Below are positions 38,701 through 46,428 of a stretch of 64,000 nucleotides of DNA, one piece after another. Within the stretch, counting starts at the first letter, position 1. Every line of letters begins with the position of its first letter. The notes under the pieces were generated by a model. The model worked only from the letters and a program-made list of their open reading frames with translations, did no database searches and had not been told where the DNA came from. Source of the DNA: JACVRW01 sp963837445 (GTDB lineage Bacteria > Actinomycetota > Thermoleophilia > Solirubrobacterales > Thermoleophilaceae); assembly GCA_963837445.1 (NCBI GenBank), contig CAWINK010000016.1:372001-436000 (forward strand). The letters are read 5' to 3'. Made by a program: the position numbers and the translations under genes.

Positions 38701-40286
38701 AGGTCCTCGTCGCGGAGAAGATCGGCAACGCCGGCGTTCAGCTGCTGCGGGACGCCGGGCTCGAGGTCGAGATCGGGACGGAGTGGTCCCAGGACGAGCT
38801 CGAGCGGCGGATCGGCGAGTTCGAAGGCATCCTGATCCGCTCGGCCACGCAGCTCGACGCCGGCCTGCTCGAGCGAGCCGAGCGGCTGAAGGCGGTCGGG
38901 CGCGCGGGCGTGGGTGTGGACAACGTGGACGTGGACGCGGCCACGAAGCGCGGGGTGATCGTGGCGAACGCGCCCCAGTCCAACGTGATCACCGCCGCGG
39001 AGCACACGCTCGCCCTGCTGCTCGCACTCGCGCGCAAGGTGCCGCAGGCGCACGGGTCGCTCACCGGCGGGGCGTGGGACCGCGCGGAGTTCAGCGGCGT
39101 GGAGGTCTACGAGAAGACGCTCGGCGTGCTCGGCTTTGGCCGCATCGGCCAGCTCGTCTCGCAGCGGGCGCTCGGCTTCGGGATGCACGTGGTGGCCTTC
39201 GACGCCTACGTCTCGGAGGAGCGCTTCCGCGAGCTCGGCGTGGAGCGCGCCGAGTCCTCCGAGGACCTGTACGGGCGAGCGGACTTCGTGACGGTGCATC
39301 TGCCGGTCACCGCCGAGACCGAGAACTGGCTCGACGCGGACGCCTTCGCCGCGATGAAGGACGGCGTGCGGGTGATCAACGTGGCCCGCGGCAAGCTGAT
39401 GGACGAGAAGGCGCTGTGCGCCGCGCTTGACTCCGGCAAGGTGGCGGGAGCGGCGCTCGACGTCTTTCGCGAGGAGCCCGCCACCGACAACCCGCTGTTC
39501 GACTATCCGAACGTCGTGGTCACGCCGCACCTCGGCGCCTCGACGACCGAGGCCACGGACCGCGCCGGCTACCAGGCTGCCGAGCAGGTGGTGGCCGCGC
39601 TCACCGGCGGCGTCGTCACGAGCGCGGTGAACGTGCCGTCCATCGCGCCGGAGGACCTCGATGCGCTGGGGCCGTTCCTCCCGCTGGCCCATGACCTCGG
39701 GCGGATCGCGAGCACGCTCGCCGAGCGCACGTCGGTGGACGCCGTGGAGATCGAGTACCTGGGCCGCATCGCCGACCGCGACACCCGGCTGCTGACCGTC
39801 CAGGTTCTGAAGGGCGTGCTGGGAGGTCACATCGAGGAGGAGGTCAACGAGGTGAACGCGCCCACGATCGCCGAGGAGCGCGGCATCGCGGTCTCCGAGA
39901 CGAGCAGCTCACACGCACGCGACTTCACCGACCTTCTGCGCGTGGCGGTGGTGAGCGGCGGCGAGCGGACCAGGGTGGTCGGCACGACGCTCGGCCAGAT
40001 GCACCGCCCGCACCTCCTGGAGGCGTGGGGGTCCCGCTTCAACCTCCAACTCGAGGGCCATCTCGCCGTGTTCCGCTACGAGGACCGCCCGGGGATGCTG
40101 GGCCGGGTGGGCACGGAGCTCGGCAACCGAGGCATCAACATCATCTCGGCCGCGGTGGGCCGCCAACCCGAGAGCGGCGGAGGCGCCGTGATGATCGTGA
40201 CCGCCGACAGCCCCGTTCCGCGCGACGTCGTGGACGGGATCGTGGCCGGCGACGGCTTCGTCGCCGGGCGCGTGGTCAGTCTCTAG
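38697..40286 (+). CDS. serA: D-3-phosphoglycerate dehydrogenase
   Basis: First enzyme of serine synthesis. The 529 residues correspond to the long actinobacterial type with an intervening (ASB) domain and a C-terminal ACT domain. The NAD site is LGVLGFGRIGQLVSQRA, the catalytic residues lie in NVARGKLMDEKAL and DNPLFDYPNVVVTPHLGAS, and the ACT domain holds LAVFRYEDRPGMLGRVGTEL and GINIISAAVGRQ. The GTG start overlaps the aminotransferase stop. The last four bases CTAG also contain the stop of the convergent cystathionine gene. Confidence 0.96.
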   Translation: MKVLVAEKIGNAGVQLLRDAGLEVEIGTEWSQDELERRIGEFEGILIRSATQLDAGLLERAERLKAVGRAGVGVDNVDVDAATKRGVIVANAPQSNVITAAEHTLALLLALARKVPQAHGSLTGGAWDRAEFSGVEVYEKTLGVLGFGRIGQLVSQRALGFGMHVVAFDAYVSEERFRELGVERAESSEDLYGRADFVTVHLPVTAETENWLDADAFAAMKDGVRVINVARGKLMDEKALCAALDSGKVAGAALDVFREEPATDNPLFDYPNVVVTPHLGASTTEATDRAGYQAAEQVVAALTGGVVTSAVNVPSIAPEDLDALGPFLPLAHDLGRIASTLAERTSVDAVEIEYLGRIADRDTRLLTVQVLKGVLGGHIEEEVNEVNAPTIAEERGIAVSETSSSHARDFTDLLRVAVVSGGERTRVVGTTLGQMHRPHLLEAWGSRFNLQLEGHLAVFRYEDRPGMLGRVGTELGNRGINIISAAVGRQPESGGGAVMIVTADSPVPRDVVDGIVAGDGFVAGRVVSL

Positions 40287-41398
40287 CCGAGCGCCGCGCG
40301 CAGGTCGTCCACGAGGTCCTCGGCGGCCTCCACGCCGCACGAGAGGCGGATCAGGTCGGCGGGCACGGCGGCCGCGGAGTCCTCCACGGACTGGTGGGTC
40401 ATCGCCTGCGGCACCTCGATCAGGGACTCGACCCCGCCGAGCGACTCCGCGAGCAGGAAGATCTCGGTGGCGGCCGCGATCCGCGTGGCCTCGGGATGCC
40501 GGAAGGAGACCATCCCGCCGAAGCCGGGCCAGCGAACGTCCTCGACTCCCGGGGCGCCGCCGAGGAAGTCGCTGACGGCACGGCCGTTCTCCGTGTGCGC
40601 CATCACCCGCAGGTGCAGGGTGCGAAGGCCGCGGTGGACGAGGAAGCAGTCGAACGGACCGGGCACCGCGCCGATCGAGTTCTGCACGAAGCGCACGCGC
40701 TCGTGGAGGCCCTCGTCGGCCACCACGACCGCGCCGCCCACGACGTCCGAGTGGCCACCGAGGTACTTGGTGGCCGAGTGCACCACGGCGTCGGCCCCGA
40801 GCTCGAGCGGGCGTTGGATGATCGGCGTGGCGAACGTGTTGTCCACGGCGACGATCGCGTCCTGCTTGCGCTCCACCACGGCGCCGATGTCGACCACGTG
40901 CAGGAGCGGGTTCGTGGGCGTCTCGACCCAGATCAGCCTGGTCTCCGGACGCACCGCCCGCTCGACCGAGTCGAGGTCGGTCTGGTCGACCATGTCGTAC
41001 TCCACGCCGAAGCGGCTGAGCACCTTGTCCACGAGGCGGTAGGTGCCGCCGTAGAGGTCCTGCGGCAGGACAACGTGGTCGCCGGCGGAGCAGTGCGCGG
41101 TGAGCAGCGCGTGCGTTGCGGCCATGCCGCTCGAGAACGCCGATCCCAGGCCACCTTCCAGCTCGCCAATGGCCCGCTCCAGGGCTGCGCGGGTGGGGTT
41201 GGCGGAGCGTGCGTAGTCGTAGCCCTCCACGAACTCGCCTGGGCTCGGTTGCACGTAGGTCGAGGTCTGGTGGATCGGCGGCACCACGGACCGAAACGCC
41301 GGATCGGCGTCGAGGCCGGCGTGCACCACACGCGTAGCGAGGCGCGCCTTGCGCGAGGGCGCGGGCTGGCCCGCGCCGGAGCGACGCCCTCCAGTCAC
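40283..41398 (-). CDS. metB: Cystathionine gamma-synthase/gamma-lyase (Cys/Met PLP enzyme)
   Basis: PLP enzyme of the Cys/Met metabolism family, 371 residues. The active-site lysine is in HSATKYLGGHSDVVGG, and other signatures are SVVPPIHQTSTYVQ, YDYARSANPTRAALE, VAVDNTFATPIIQRPL and LIWVETPTNPLLHV. Sequence alone does not separate gamma-synthase (metB) from gamma-lyase (mccB). The GTG start overlaps the stop of the cystathionine beta-synthase gene, so the pair could either make cystathionine or run reverse transsulfuration (homocysteine to cysteine). The latter fits a CBS partner better, so the symbol is provisional. Confidence 0.85.
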   Translation of the reverse strand: MTGGRRSGAGQPAPSRKARLATRVVHAGLDADPAFRSVVPPIHQTSTYVQPSPGEFVEGYDYARSANPTRAALERAIGELEGGLGSAFSSGMAATHALLTAHCSAGDHVVLPQDLYGGTYRLVDKVLSRFGVEYDMVDQTDLDSVERAVRPETRLIWVETPTNPLLHVVDIGAVVERKQDAIVAVDNTFATPIIQRPLELGADAVVHSATKYLGGHSDVVGGAVVVADEGLHERVRFVQNSIGAVPGPFDCFLVHRGLRTLHLRVMAHTENGRAVSDFLGGAPGVEDVRWPGFGGMVSFRHPEATRIAAATEIFLLAESLGGVESLIEVPQAMTHQSVEDSAAAVPADLIRLSCGVEAAEDLVDDLRAALG

Positions 41399-42789
41399 TT
41401 CGCCAGCGACTCGAGCAGGTCGGCACGCGTGACGATGCCGGCCGCGCGCCCGTCCATGTTCACGAGCAGGGCCTCGCGCCTGTCTGCGAGCAGCTCCACC
41501 GCCTCGCGCACGCCGTCCTCGGCGGCGATCGCGGGGAAGGGCGCCTCCATCACAGCGACGATCTCGGCCGCAAGCAGCGCGGGATCGTCCATGGCATGGC
41601 GGAGCAGGCCGCGCTCGCTCACCGAGCCGACCACGGTGTGCGGGTCGTGCGCGGACACGACGGGCAGCTGCGAGACGCGGTGCTCGTGCAGCAGCGCCAC
41701 GGCGTCGCGCACCTGGGCGTGCGTCTCGACCGTGAGCAGCGGCGGGATCTCACCCTCGGCGTGCTTGCGCCTCAGCACGTCGCCCACCGTCTGCTCCGCC
41801 GCGCGCTCCAGGAAGCCGTATTGGCGCATCCACGCGTCGTTGAAGACCTTCGACAGGTAGGAGCGGCCGCCGTCCGGCAGGATCAGCGCGACCATGGCCG
41901 ACGGGTCGTTCAGCTCGCGCGCCACCTGGTAGGCGGCGTACAGCGCGAGCCCGCCGGAGCCGCCGGCGAGGATGCCCTCCGTCTCTGCGAGCTTGCGCGT
42001 CCAGAGGAACGAGTCCCGGTCCGACACCGTGATGTAGCGGTCGACGACCTGTGGGTCGTAGGTCTCCGGCCAGAAGTCCTCGCCCACGCCCTCGACCAGG
42101 TAGGGCTTCACGCCCTCCTCGCCGCCCGAGTAGATCGAGCCGACGGGGTCCGCGCCGATGATCTGGATGTCGGGCTTCTGCTCGCGCAGGTAGCGCCCGA
42201 CGCCGGTGATCGTGCCGCCGGTGCCCACTCCCACCACGAGGTGCGTGATCAGACCGCCCGACTGGCTCCACAGCTCGGGGCCGGTGGTGCGGTAGTGCGC
42301 CTCCGGGTTCGCCGGGTTGCGGTACTGGTTCGGCTGGAATGCGCCCGGGATCTCCTCGGTGAGGCGATCGGCCACTCGGTAGTAGGACTCCGGCGAGTCC
42401 GGCGACACCTCGGTCGGAGCCACCACCACCTCGGCGCCGTAGGCGCGCAGGAGGTCGATCTTCTCCTTCGACATCTTGTCCGGCATCACGGCGATCACGC
42501 GGTAGCCCTTCAGCGCCGCGGCGATGGCCAGGCCGGTGCCCGTGTTTCCGCTCGTGGGCTCGACGATCGTGCCGCCCGGCCGCAGCTTGCCGTCGCGCTC
42601 GGCCGCCTCGACCAGGGCGATCGCGGCGCGGTCCTTGATCGAGCCACCCGGGTTGAGCGCCTCCACCTTTGCCACGAGCTGCGGCGTGAGGTCCTTGCCG
42701 AGCCGCGAGAGGCGCACGAGCGGCGTATCGCCCACTGCATCGAGGATTGAGTCCTTCACGTCGATGCTGGTGCCAGAGGCTGTTCTCAT
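41395..42789 (-). CDS. cbs: Cystathionine beta-synthase with CBS-domain pair
   Basis: A 464-residue PLP enzyme. The catalytic lysine is in NPGGSIKDRAA, the phosphate loop in EPTSGNTGTGLA, and GVGTGGTITGVGRYL and AGGSGGLALYAAYQ are typical of the cysteine synthase/CBS family. The C-terminal 130 residues carry two CBS motifs (HEHRVSQLPVVSA and VNMDGRAAGIVTRADLLE) that regulate eukaryotic and actinobacterial cystathionine beta-synthases. The ATG at 42789 is used; the long upstream frame is a shadow of the opposite gene. It forms an operon with the gamma enzyme. Confidence 0.92.
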   Translation of the reverse strand: MRTASGTSIDVKDSILDAVGDTPLVRLSRLGKDLTPQLVAKVEALNPGGSIKDRAAIALVEAAERDGKLRPGGTIVEPTSGNTGTGLAIAAALKGYRVIAVMPDKMSKEKIDLLRAYGAEVVVAPTEVSPDSPESYYRVADRLTEEIPGAFQPNQYRNPANPEAHYRTTGPELWSQSGGLITHLVVGVGTGGTITGVGRYLREQKPDIQIIGADPVGSIYSGGEEGVKPYLVEGVGEDFWPETYDPQVVDRYITVSDRDSFLWTRKLAETEGILAGGSGGLALYAAYQVARELNDPSAMVALILPDGGRSYLSKVFNDAWMRQYGFLERAAEQTVGDVLRRKHAEGEIPPLLTVETHAQVRDAVALLHEHRVSQLPVVSAHDPHTVVGSVSERGLLRHAMDDPALLAAEIVAVMEAPFPAIAAEDGVREAVELLADRREALLVNMDGRAAGIVTRADLLESLAK

Positions 42790-42799
42790 CGCCGCTTCG

Positions 42800-42811
42800 A
42801 CGATATAGGGT
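42800..42811. promoter_or_regulatory. Overlapping divergent -10 boxes, CBS and quinone reductase genes
   Basis: On the minus strand TATCGT (42800-42805) precedes the CBS-gene ATG by 10 bases. On the plus strand TAGGGT (42806-42811) precedes the ATG at 42823 by 11 bases. The boxes are adjacent within a 33-base gap, so only one polymerase could bind at a time. Confidence 0.4.
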
Positions 42812-42822
42812 GTGGACGCGGG

Positions 42823-43842
42823 ATGAAGGCCCTCGTGATCACCGAGCACGGTCCGCCGGACGTGCTGCGCGTCGAGGAGCGCCCCGACCCAGCGCCGGGC
42901 CGCGGCGAGGTGCGCGTTCGCGTGCGCGCCGCCGGAGTGAACTTCGCCGACCTGCTCGGCCGCGTGGGCCTCTACCCCGACGCACCGAAGCCTCCGTGCG
43001 TTGTCGGCTACGAGGTGGCCGGAGACGTGGACGCGGTGGGGGAGGGCGTGGAGAACTTCGTGGTCGGGCAGCGCGTGATGGGCGGCTGCCGGTTCGGCGG
43101 CTACGCGCAGCTGGCCGTGACCCAAGCGAGCTCGCTGGTGCCGATGCCCGATGCCTGGACCTACAGCGAGGGCGCGGCCATGCCCGTGACCTATGCCACC
43201 GCCTACGCCGGCCTGATTCGCTACGGCGGCCTGCGGGCCGGAGAGCGAGTGCTGATCCAGGCGGCGGCCGGTGGCGTGGGCGTGGCCGCCACTCAGATCG
43301 CCAAGCTGATCGGCGCCGAGATCTACGGCACCGCGAGCCCCAGCAAGCACGACGCGATCCGCGGCTTCGGCGTCGACCACCCGGTCGACTACCGCACGCA
43401 CGACGTGGTCGACGAGGTCCGTCGCATCTCGGGCGAGAAGCACCCGATCGACCTCGCGCTCGACGCGATCGGCGGTCGCAGCTTCAAGCAGAGCTTCGCG
43501 CTGCTGCGGGCCGGCGGCCGGCTCGTCTGCTTCGGAGCCTCCGAGGTGCAGGCGGGCGAGCGCCGCAGCCCGCTGCGCGCCCTGCGCGTGATCGCCCAGA
43601 TGCCTCGCTTCAACCCGCTCAAGCTGATGAGCGAGTCGAAATCGGTGATCGGCCTCAACATGCTCACCCTGTGGGACGCCAAGCAGTCGCTGGACGAGCT
43701 GATCGAGCCGATCCGCGCCTGGATCGACGACGGCAGCCTGCGGCCCGTCGTGGCGAGGGAGTTCCGGCTGGACGACGGGGCCGCCGCGCACCGCTACGTG
43801 CACGAGCGCAGCAACGTCGGCAAGGTCGTGCTGACGCTCTAG
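42823..43842 (+). CDS. Zinc-type alcohol dehydrogenase-like NADPH:quinone oxidoreductase
   Basis: Medium-chain dehydrogenase/reductase, 339 residues. The GroES-like N-terminal part starts MKALVITEHGPPDVLRVEE with AAGVNFADLLGR. The Rossmann motif is VLIQAAAGGVGVAATQIAKL and DAIGGRSFKQSFALLRAGGR is typical of the quinone reductase/VAT-1 group. The catalytic-zinc cysteines are absent, as expected of quinone oxidoreductases. It begins 33 bases from the divergent CBS gene. The substrate is unknown. Confidence 0.88.
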   Translation: MKALVITEHGPPDVLRVEERPDPAPGRGEVRVRVRAAGVNFADLLGRVGLYPDAPKPPCVVGYEVAGDVDAVGEGVENFVVGQRVMGGCRFGGYAQLAVTQASSLVPMPDAWTYSEGAAMPVTYATAYAGLIRYGGLRAGERVLIQAAAGGVGVAATQIAKLIGAEIYGTASPSKHDAIRGFGVDHPVDYRTHDVVDEVRRISGEKHPIDLALDAIGGRSFKQSFALLRAGGRLVCFGASEVQAGERRSPLRALRVIAQMPRFNPLKLMSESKSVIGLNMLTLWDAKQSLDELIEPIRAWIDDGSLRPVVAREFRLDDGAAAHRYVHERSNVGKVVLTL

Positions 43843-43856
43843 CCCGCCGCGCAGCC

Positions 43857-43903
43857 GGGTGGGTCATCTCGGTTGCTATATCCGCTACTCAGATGACACA
43901 CCC
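43857..43903 (+). repeat. 47-base palindromic repeat, intergenic copy
   Basis: GGGTGGGTCATCT and AGATGACACACCC (12 of 13 pairs) flank a 21-base loop. The minus strand of 5396-5442, inside the intein, matches it at 38 of 47 positions. It lies just after the quinone reductase stop and about 40 bases before the leader-peptide promoter, so here it could also serve as a terminator-like hairpin. Confidence 0.8.
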
Positions 43904-43944
43904 GACGGGCTCGCCCATGAATGCTGCTGTTTCGGGTCGCCGTG

Positions 43945-43950
43945 TACGCT
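43945..43950 (+). promoter_or_regulatory. Putative -10 box of the leuL-leuA transcript
   Basis: TACGCT is 7 bases before the GTG of the leucine-rich leader peptide at 43958. Transcription should start at or next to that GTG, making the leader ORF leaderless. Confidence 0.6.
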
Positions 43951-43957
43951 TGATGGC

Positions 43958-44011
43958 GTGTCGTTCCTGGCCGGCCTTCGACTTCCGCTCCTCCTCCCCT
44001 TCGGGGGATGA
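43958..44011 (+). CDS. leuL: Leucine leader peptide (putative leuA attenuator)
   Basis: A 17-codon ORF, MSFLAGLRLPLLLPFGG with a GTG start, contains six leucines, three of them consecutive. It ends 41 bases before leuA. Leucine-rich leader peptides upstream of leuA are the known hallmark of ribosome-mediated attenuation, and actinobacteria have been predicted to use it for leu and ilv genes. The -10 box with a 7-base spacer fits the local promoter pattern and supports the GTG as start. The hairpins at 43995-44030 complete the expected architecture. Codons used are CTC, CTT and CTG. Confidence 0.75.
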   Translation: MSFLAGLRLPLLLPFGG

Positions 44012-44030
44012 ACGGTGCGTGACCCGAAGG
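43995..44030 (+). promoter_or_regulatory. Alternative hairpins of the leuA leader
   Basis: Two mutually exclusive pairings are possible. TCCCC (43995-43999) and GGGGA (44004-44008) form a short stem with a TTCG loop at the end of the leader ORF. Alternatively CCTTCGGG (43998-44005) pairs with CCCGAAGG (44023-44030). A ribosome stalled on the leucine codons would change which forms. No T-run follows, so control might act through Rho or translation. Confidence 0.5.
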
Positions 44031-44052
44031 AACGCGACGAAGCAGGAGCGAC

Positions 44053-45633
44053 ATGGACCGCAGTGAGAAGGACCGAGTAAAGATCTTCGACACGACCCTG
44101 CGCGACGGGGAGCAGTCGCCGGGGATCTCGCTGAACAAGCAGGAGAAGCTCGAGATCGCGCACCAGCTGGCGCGGCTCGGGGTGGACGTGATCGAGGCCG
44201 GGTTCCCGATCTCGTCCCCGGGCGACTTCGAGGCCGTCCAGGCGATCGCGCGCGACGTGCACGGGCCGGTGATCTGTGGCCTGGCACGCGCCAACGCACA
44301 GGACGTCGACGCCGCCTGGAACGCCATCAAGGACTCCGAGCGCCCGCGCATCCACACCTTCATCTCGACGAGCGACATCCACATAGAGCACCAGCTCCAG
44401 TCGACTCGCGAGGACGTGAAGGGCCAGGCGCGGGCGGCCGTGGCCCAGGCGCGCGAGCACTGCGACGACGTGGAGTTCTCGCCGATGGACGCCACCCGCT
44501 CCGAGCTCGCGTTCACCGCCGAGGTGCTGCAGATCGCGCTCGACGAGGGCGCCACGACGATCAACGTGCCGGACACGGTGGGCTACTCGATGCCTGAGGA
44601 GTACGCGGAGATGTGGCACGAGCTCTACCGGCTCGTGCCCGGCCTGGCCGACGTGACCACCTCGGTGCACTGCCACGACGACCTCGGCGTGGCGGTGGCG
44701 AACTCGTTCGCCGGCGTGAGGGCGGGCTGTCGCCAGGTGGAGTGTGCGATCAACGGCATCGGCGAGCGCGCCGGGAACGCCTCGCTCGAGGAGCTCGTGA
44801 TGCTCTTCCACACGCGCGAGGCGGCGCACGGGCTCTGGAGCGGCGTGGACACGCGCGAGATAGCGCGCACGAGCCGCATGGTCTCCCGCCTGACCGGCTA
44901 CCAGGTGCCGCCGAACAAGGCGATCGTGGGCCGCAACGCCTTCGCGCACGAGTCCGGCATCCACCAGGACGGCGTCCTCAAGGAGCGCACCACCTACGAG
45001 ATCATGGACGCCACCACGATCGGACTCGAGACGAACTCGCTCGTGCTCGGCAAGCACTCCGGGCGCCACGCGCTGCGCAACGCGCTCGAGGAGCTTGGCT
45101 TCAAGGTCGAGGGCGCGGCGCTCAACACCGCGTTCAAGCGCTTCAAGGAGCTGGCTGACAAGAAGAAGAAGGTCACGGCGCTTGACCTCGAGGCGATCGT
45201 CTCCGACGAGATGAAGCAGGCGCCCGCGGCCTTCGAGCTCGTGTCGTTCGACATCGAGGCGTCCTCCACGCGCTCGCCGCTCGCCCATGTGCAGGTGCGC
45301 ATCCCTGACGGTGAGGTCGAGTCGGGGAGCTTCACGGGCGACGGCCCCGTGGATGCCTTCTTCAGCGCGCTCAATGCCGCCATCGGCCGCGAGGCGCGGC
45401 TGAAGGAGTACCACGTGTCCGCGGTCACCGGCGGGCGCGACGCGCTCGGCGAGGTGAGCGTGCTGCTCGAGCTGAACGGCCAGCTCGCATCGGGGGTCGG
45501 CGTGTCCACGGACATCCTCGAGGCATCCGGCAAGGCGTACCTGCGCGCGATCTCGAACGCGATCGCGAACGACGTCGCGGCCGAGGCCGAGCGCGTGCTC
45601 GAGCGCGAGGCCAAGAAAACACCCACCCCATAG
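44053..45633 (+). CDS. leuA: 2-Isopropylmalate synthase
   Basis: LeuA condenses 2-oxoisovalerate with acetyl-CoA, the first committed step to leucine. The 526 residues are the LeuA1 type: FDTTLRDGEQSPGISLN near the start, the metal-binding SVHCHDDLGVAVANS, NGIGERAGNASLEELVM and IVGRNAFAHESGIHQDG, plus a C-terminal LeuA-dimer regulatory domain with HVQVRIPDGEVESG. AGGAG at 44044-44048 is a good ribosome site. It is preceded by a leader peptide and hairpins. A second homologous enzyme (cimA) is encoded at 55962. Confidence 0.96.
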   Translation: MDRSEKDRVKIFDTTLRDGEQSPGISLNKQEKLEIAHQLARLGVDVIEAGFPISSPGDFEAVQAIARDVHGPVICGLARANAQDVDAAWNAIKDSERPRIHTFISTSDIHIEHQLQSTREDVKGQARAAVAQAREHCDDVEFSPMDATRSELAFTAEVLQIALDEGATTINVPDTVGYSMPEEYAEMWHELYRLVPGLADVTTSVHCHDDLGVAVANSFAGVRAGCRQVECAINGIGERAGNASLEELVMLFHTREAAHGLWSGVDTREIARTSRMVSRLTGYQVPPNKAIVGRNAFAHESGIHQDGVLKERTTYEIMDATTIGLETNSLVLGKHSGRHALRNALEELGFKVEGAALNTAFKRFKELADKKKKVTALDLEAIVSDEMKQAPAAFELVSFDIEASSTRSPLAHVQVRIPDGEVESGSFTGDGPVDAFFSALNAAIGREARLKEYHVSAVTGGRDALGEVSVLLELNGQLASGVGVSTDILEASGKAYLRAISNAIANDVAAEAERVLEREAKKTPTP

Positions 45634-45666
45634 GAGTTAGCGCCGCCGGATTGGGTAGGCGGCCGT

Positions 45667-46407
45667 ATGAAGAAACTCCTCTTAGCCGCGTTCTGCATCG
45701 TTGCCCTGCTGGCGCCCGCGGCCGCCGAAGCGAAGGGCAAGGCCGCCGCACGCGATGACGGCAAGGTCACCGTCGACGTCCAGATCAAGCGCTTCGCGCT
45801 GTCGGGACGGAAGGTCGTGGCCCGCGGTGTCCTCACCAGCAAGGTCGAGGGGGCGGGGGAGAGCCAGGCAGCTAAGAAGGCCGTGACCTTCGCGGTCGCG
45901 GCAGTCAAGGGCCGCTGCCACGTGCTCACCCTCAACCTGAAGGATCTGCAGCTCGACCTGCTCGGTCTGCGGGTCGATCTGAGCGAGGTCAACCTCCTGC
46001 TCTACGCGGTCCCCCGCGGTAACGGCAGCGGGGTCCTCGGCAGGCTGTTCTGCTCGCTGTCGCGAAGCACGATCCGGCTTGGCCGCGGCGCGAGCGCCAG
46101 CGCCGACACGAGCCACGCACAGAGGGTCGTGCGCTCGCTGAACACCCGCATCAAGGACAAGCCGATGCGTGCGTTCAGGGCCACGGCGCACCTGTCCGCG
46201 GACGAAGGCGCGTCCGCCGCGCAGGCCGCCCCGAGCTGTCGGGTCCTGAACCTGATCCTCGGGCCGCTCGACCTGAACCTGCTCGGCCTCGTGGTCGAGC
46301 TGTTCGGGCCGAACCGCAGGGCTCCGGTCACTCTCACGATCACGTCGTTCCCAGGCCAGGGCGTGCTGGGCGACCTGTTCTGCAGCCTGTCGGGAGGTCC
46401 GCGCTAG
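45667..46407 (+). CDS. Secreted protein with duplicated two-cysteine domain
   Basis: A 246-residue protein with a clear signal peptide, MKKLLLAAFCIVALLAPAAA, cut near AEAKG. The mature part has two similar halves. The first has KGRCHVLTLNLKDLQLDLLG and GVLGRLFCSLS; the second has APSCRVLNLILGPLDLNLLG and GVLGDLFCSLS. Each half has one Cys at its start and one in the LFCSLS end, suggesting a disulfide per domain. I recognise this as a widespread but uncharacterised actinobacterial motif and cannot assign a function. Confidence 0.82.
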   Translation: MKKLLLAAFCIVALLAPAAAEAKGKAAARDDGKVTVDVQIKRFALSGRKVVARGVLTSKVEGAGESQAAKKAVTFAVAAVKGRCHVLTLNLKDLQLDLLGLRVDLSEVNLLLYAVPRGNGSGVLGRLFCSLSRSTIRLGRGASASADTSHAQRVVRSLNTRIKDKPMRAFRATAHLSADEGASAAQAAPSCRVLNLILGPLDLNLLGLVVELFGPNRRAPVTLTITSFPGQGVLGDLFCSLSGGPR

Positions 46408-46415
46408 CAATACGG

Positions 46416-46421
46416 CAGAAT
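46416..46421 (+). promoter_or_regulatory. Putative -10 box of the 46429 gene
   Basis: CAGAAT is 7 bases before the TTG start at 46429. The first base departs from TANNNT, but position and spacing fit the local leaderless pattern and support the TTG. Confidence 0.4.
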
Positions 46422-46428
46422 CGGCGCC

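Noticed and set aside
43931..44028. Pairing of TTCGGGTC (43931-43938) with GACCCGAA (44021-44028)
   Set aside because: The match is perfect, but the left arm lies upstream of the predicted transcript start at about 43957, so it would not be in the leuA leader RNA. It becomes relevant only if transcription begins earlier.
42747..44066. 439-codon plus-strand frame running across the quinone reductase gene into the leuA leader
   Set aside because: It is the wrong frame of the reductase gene; its tail only covers the repeat and leader region and has no family match.
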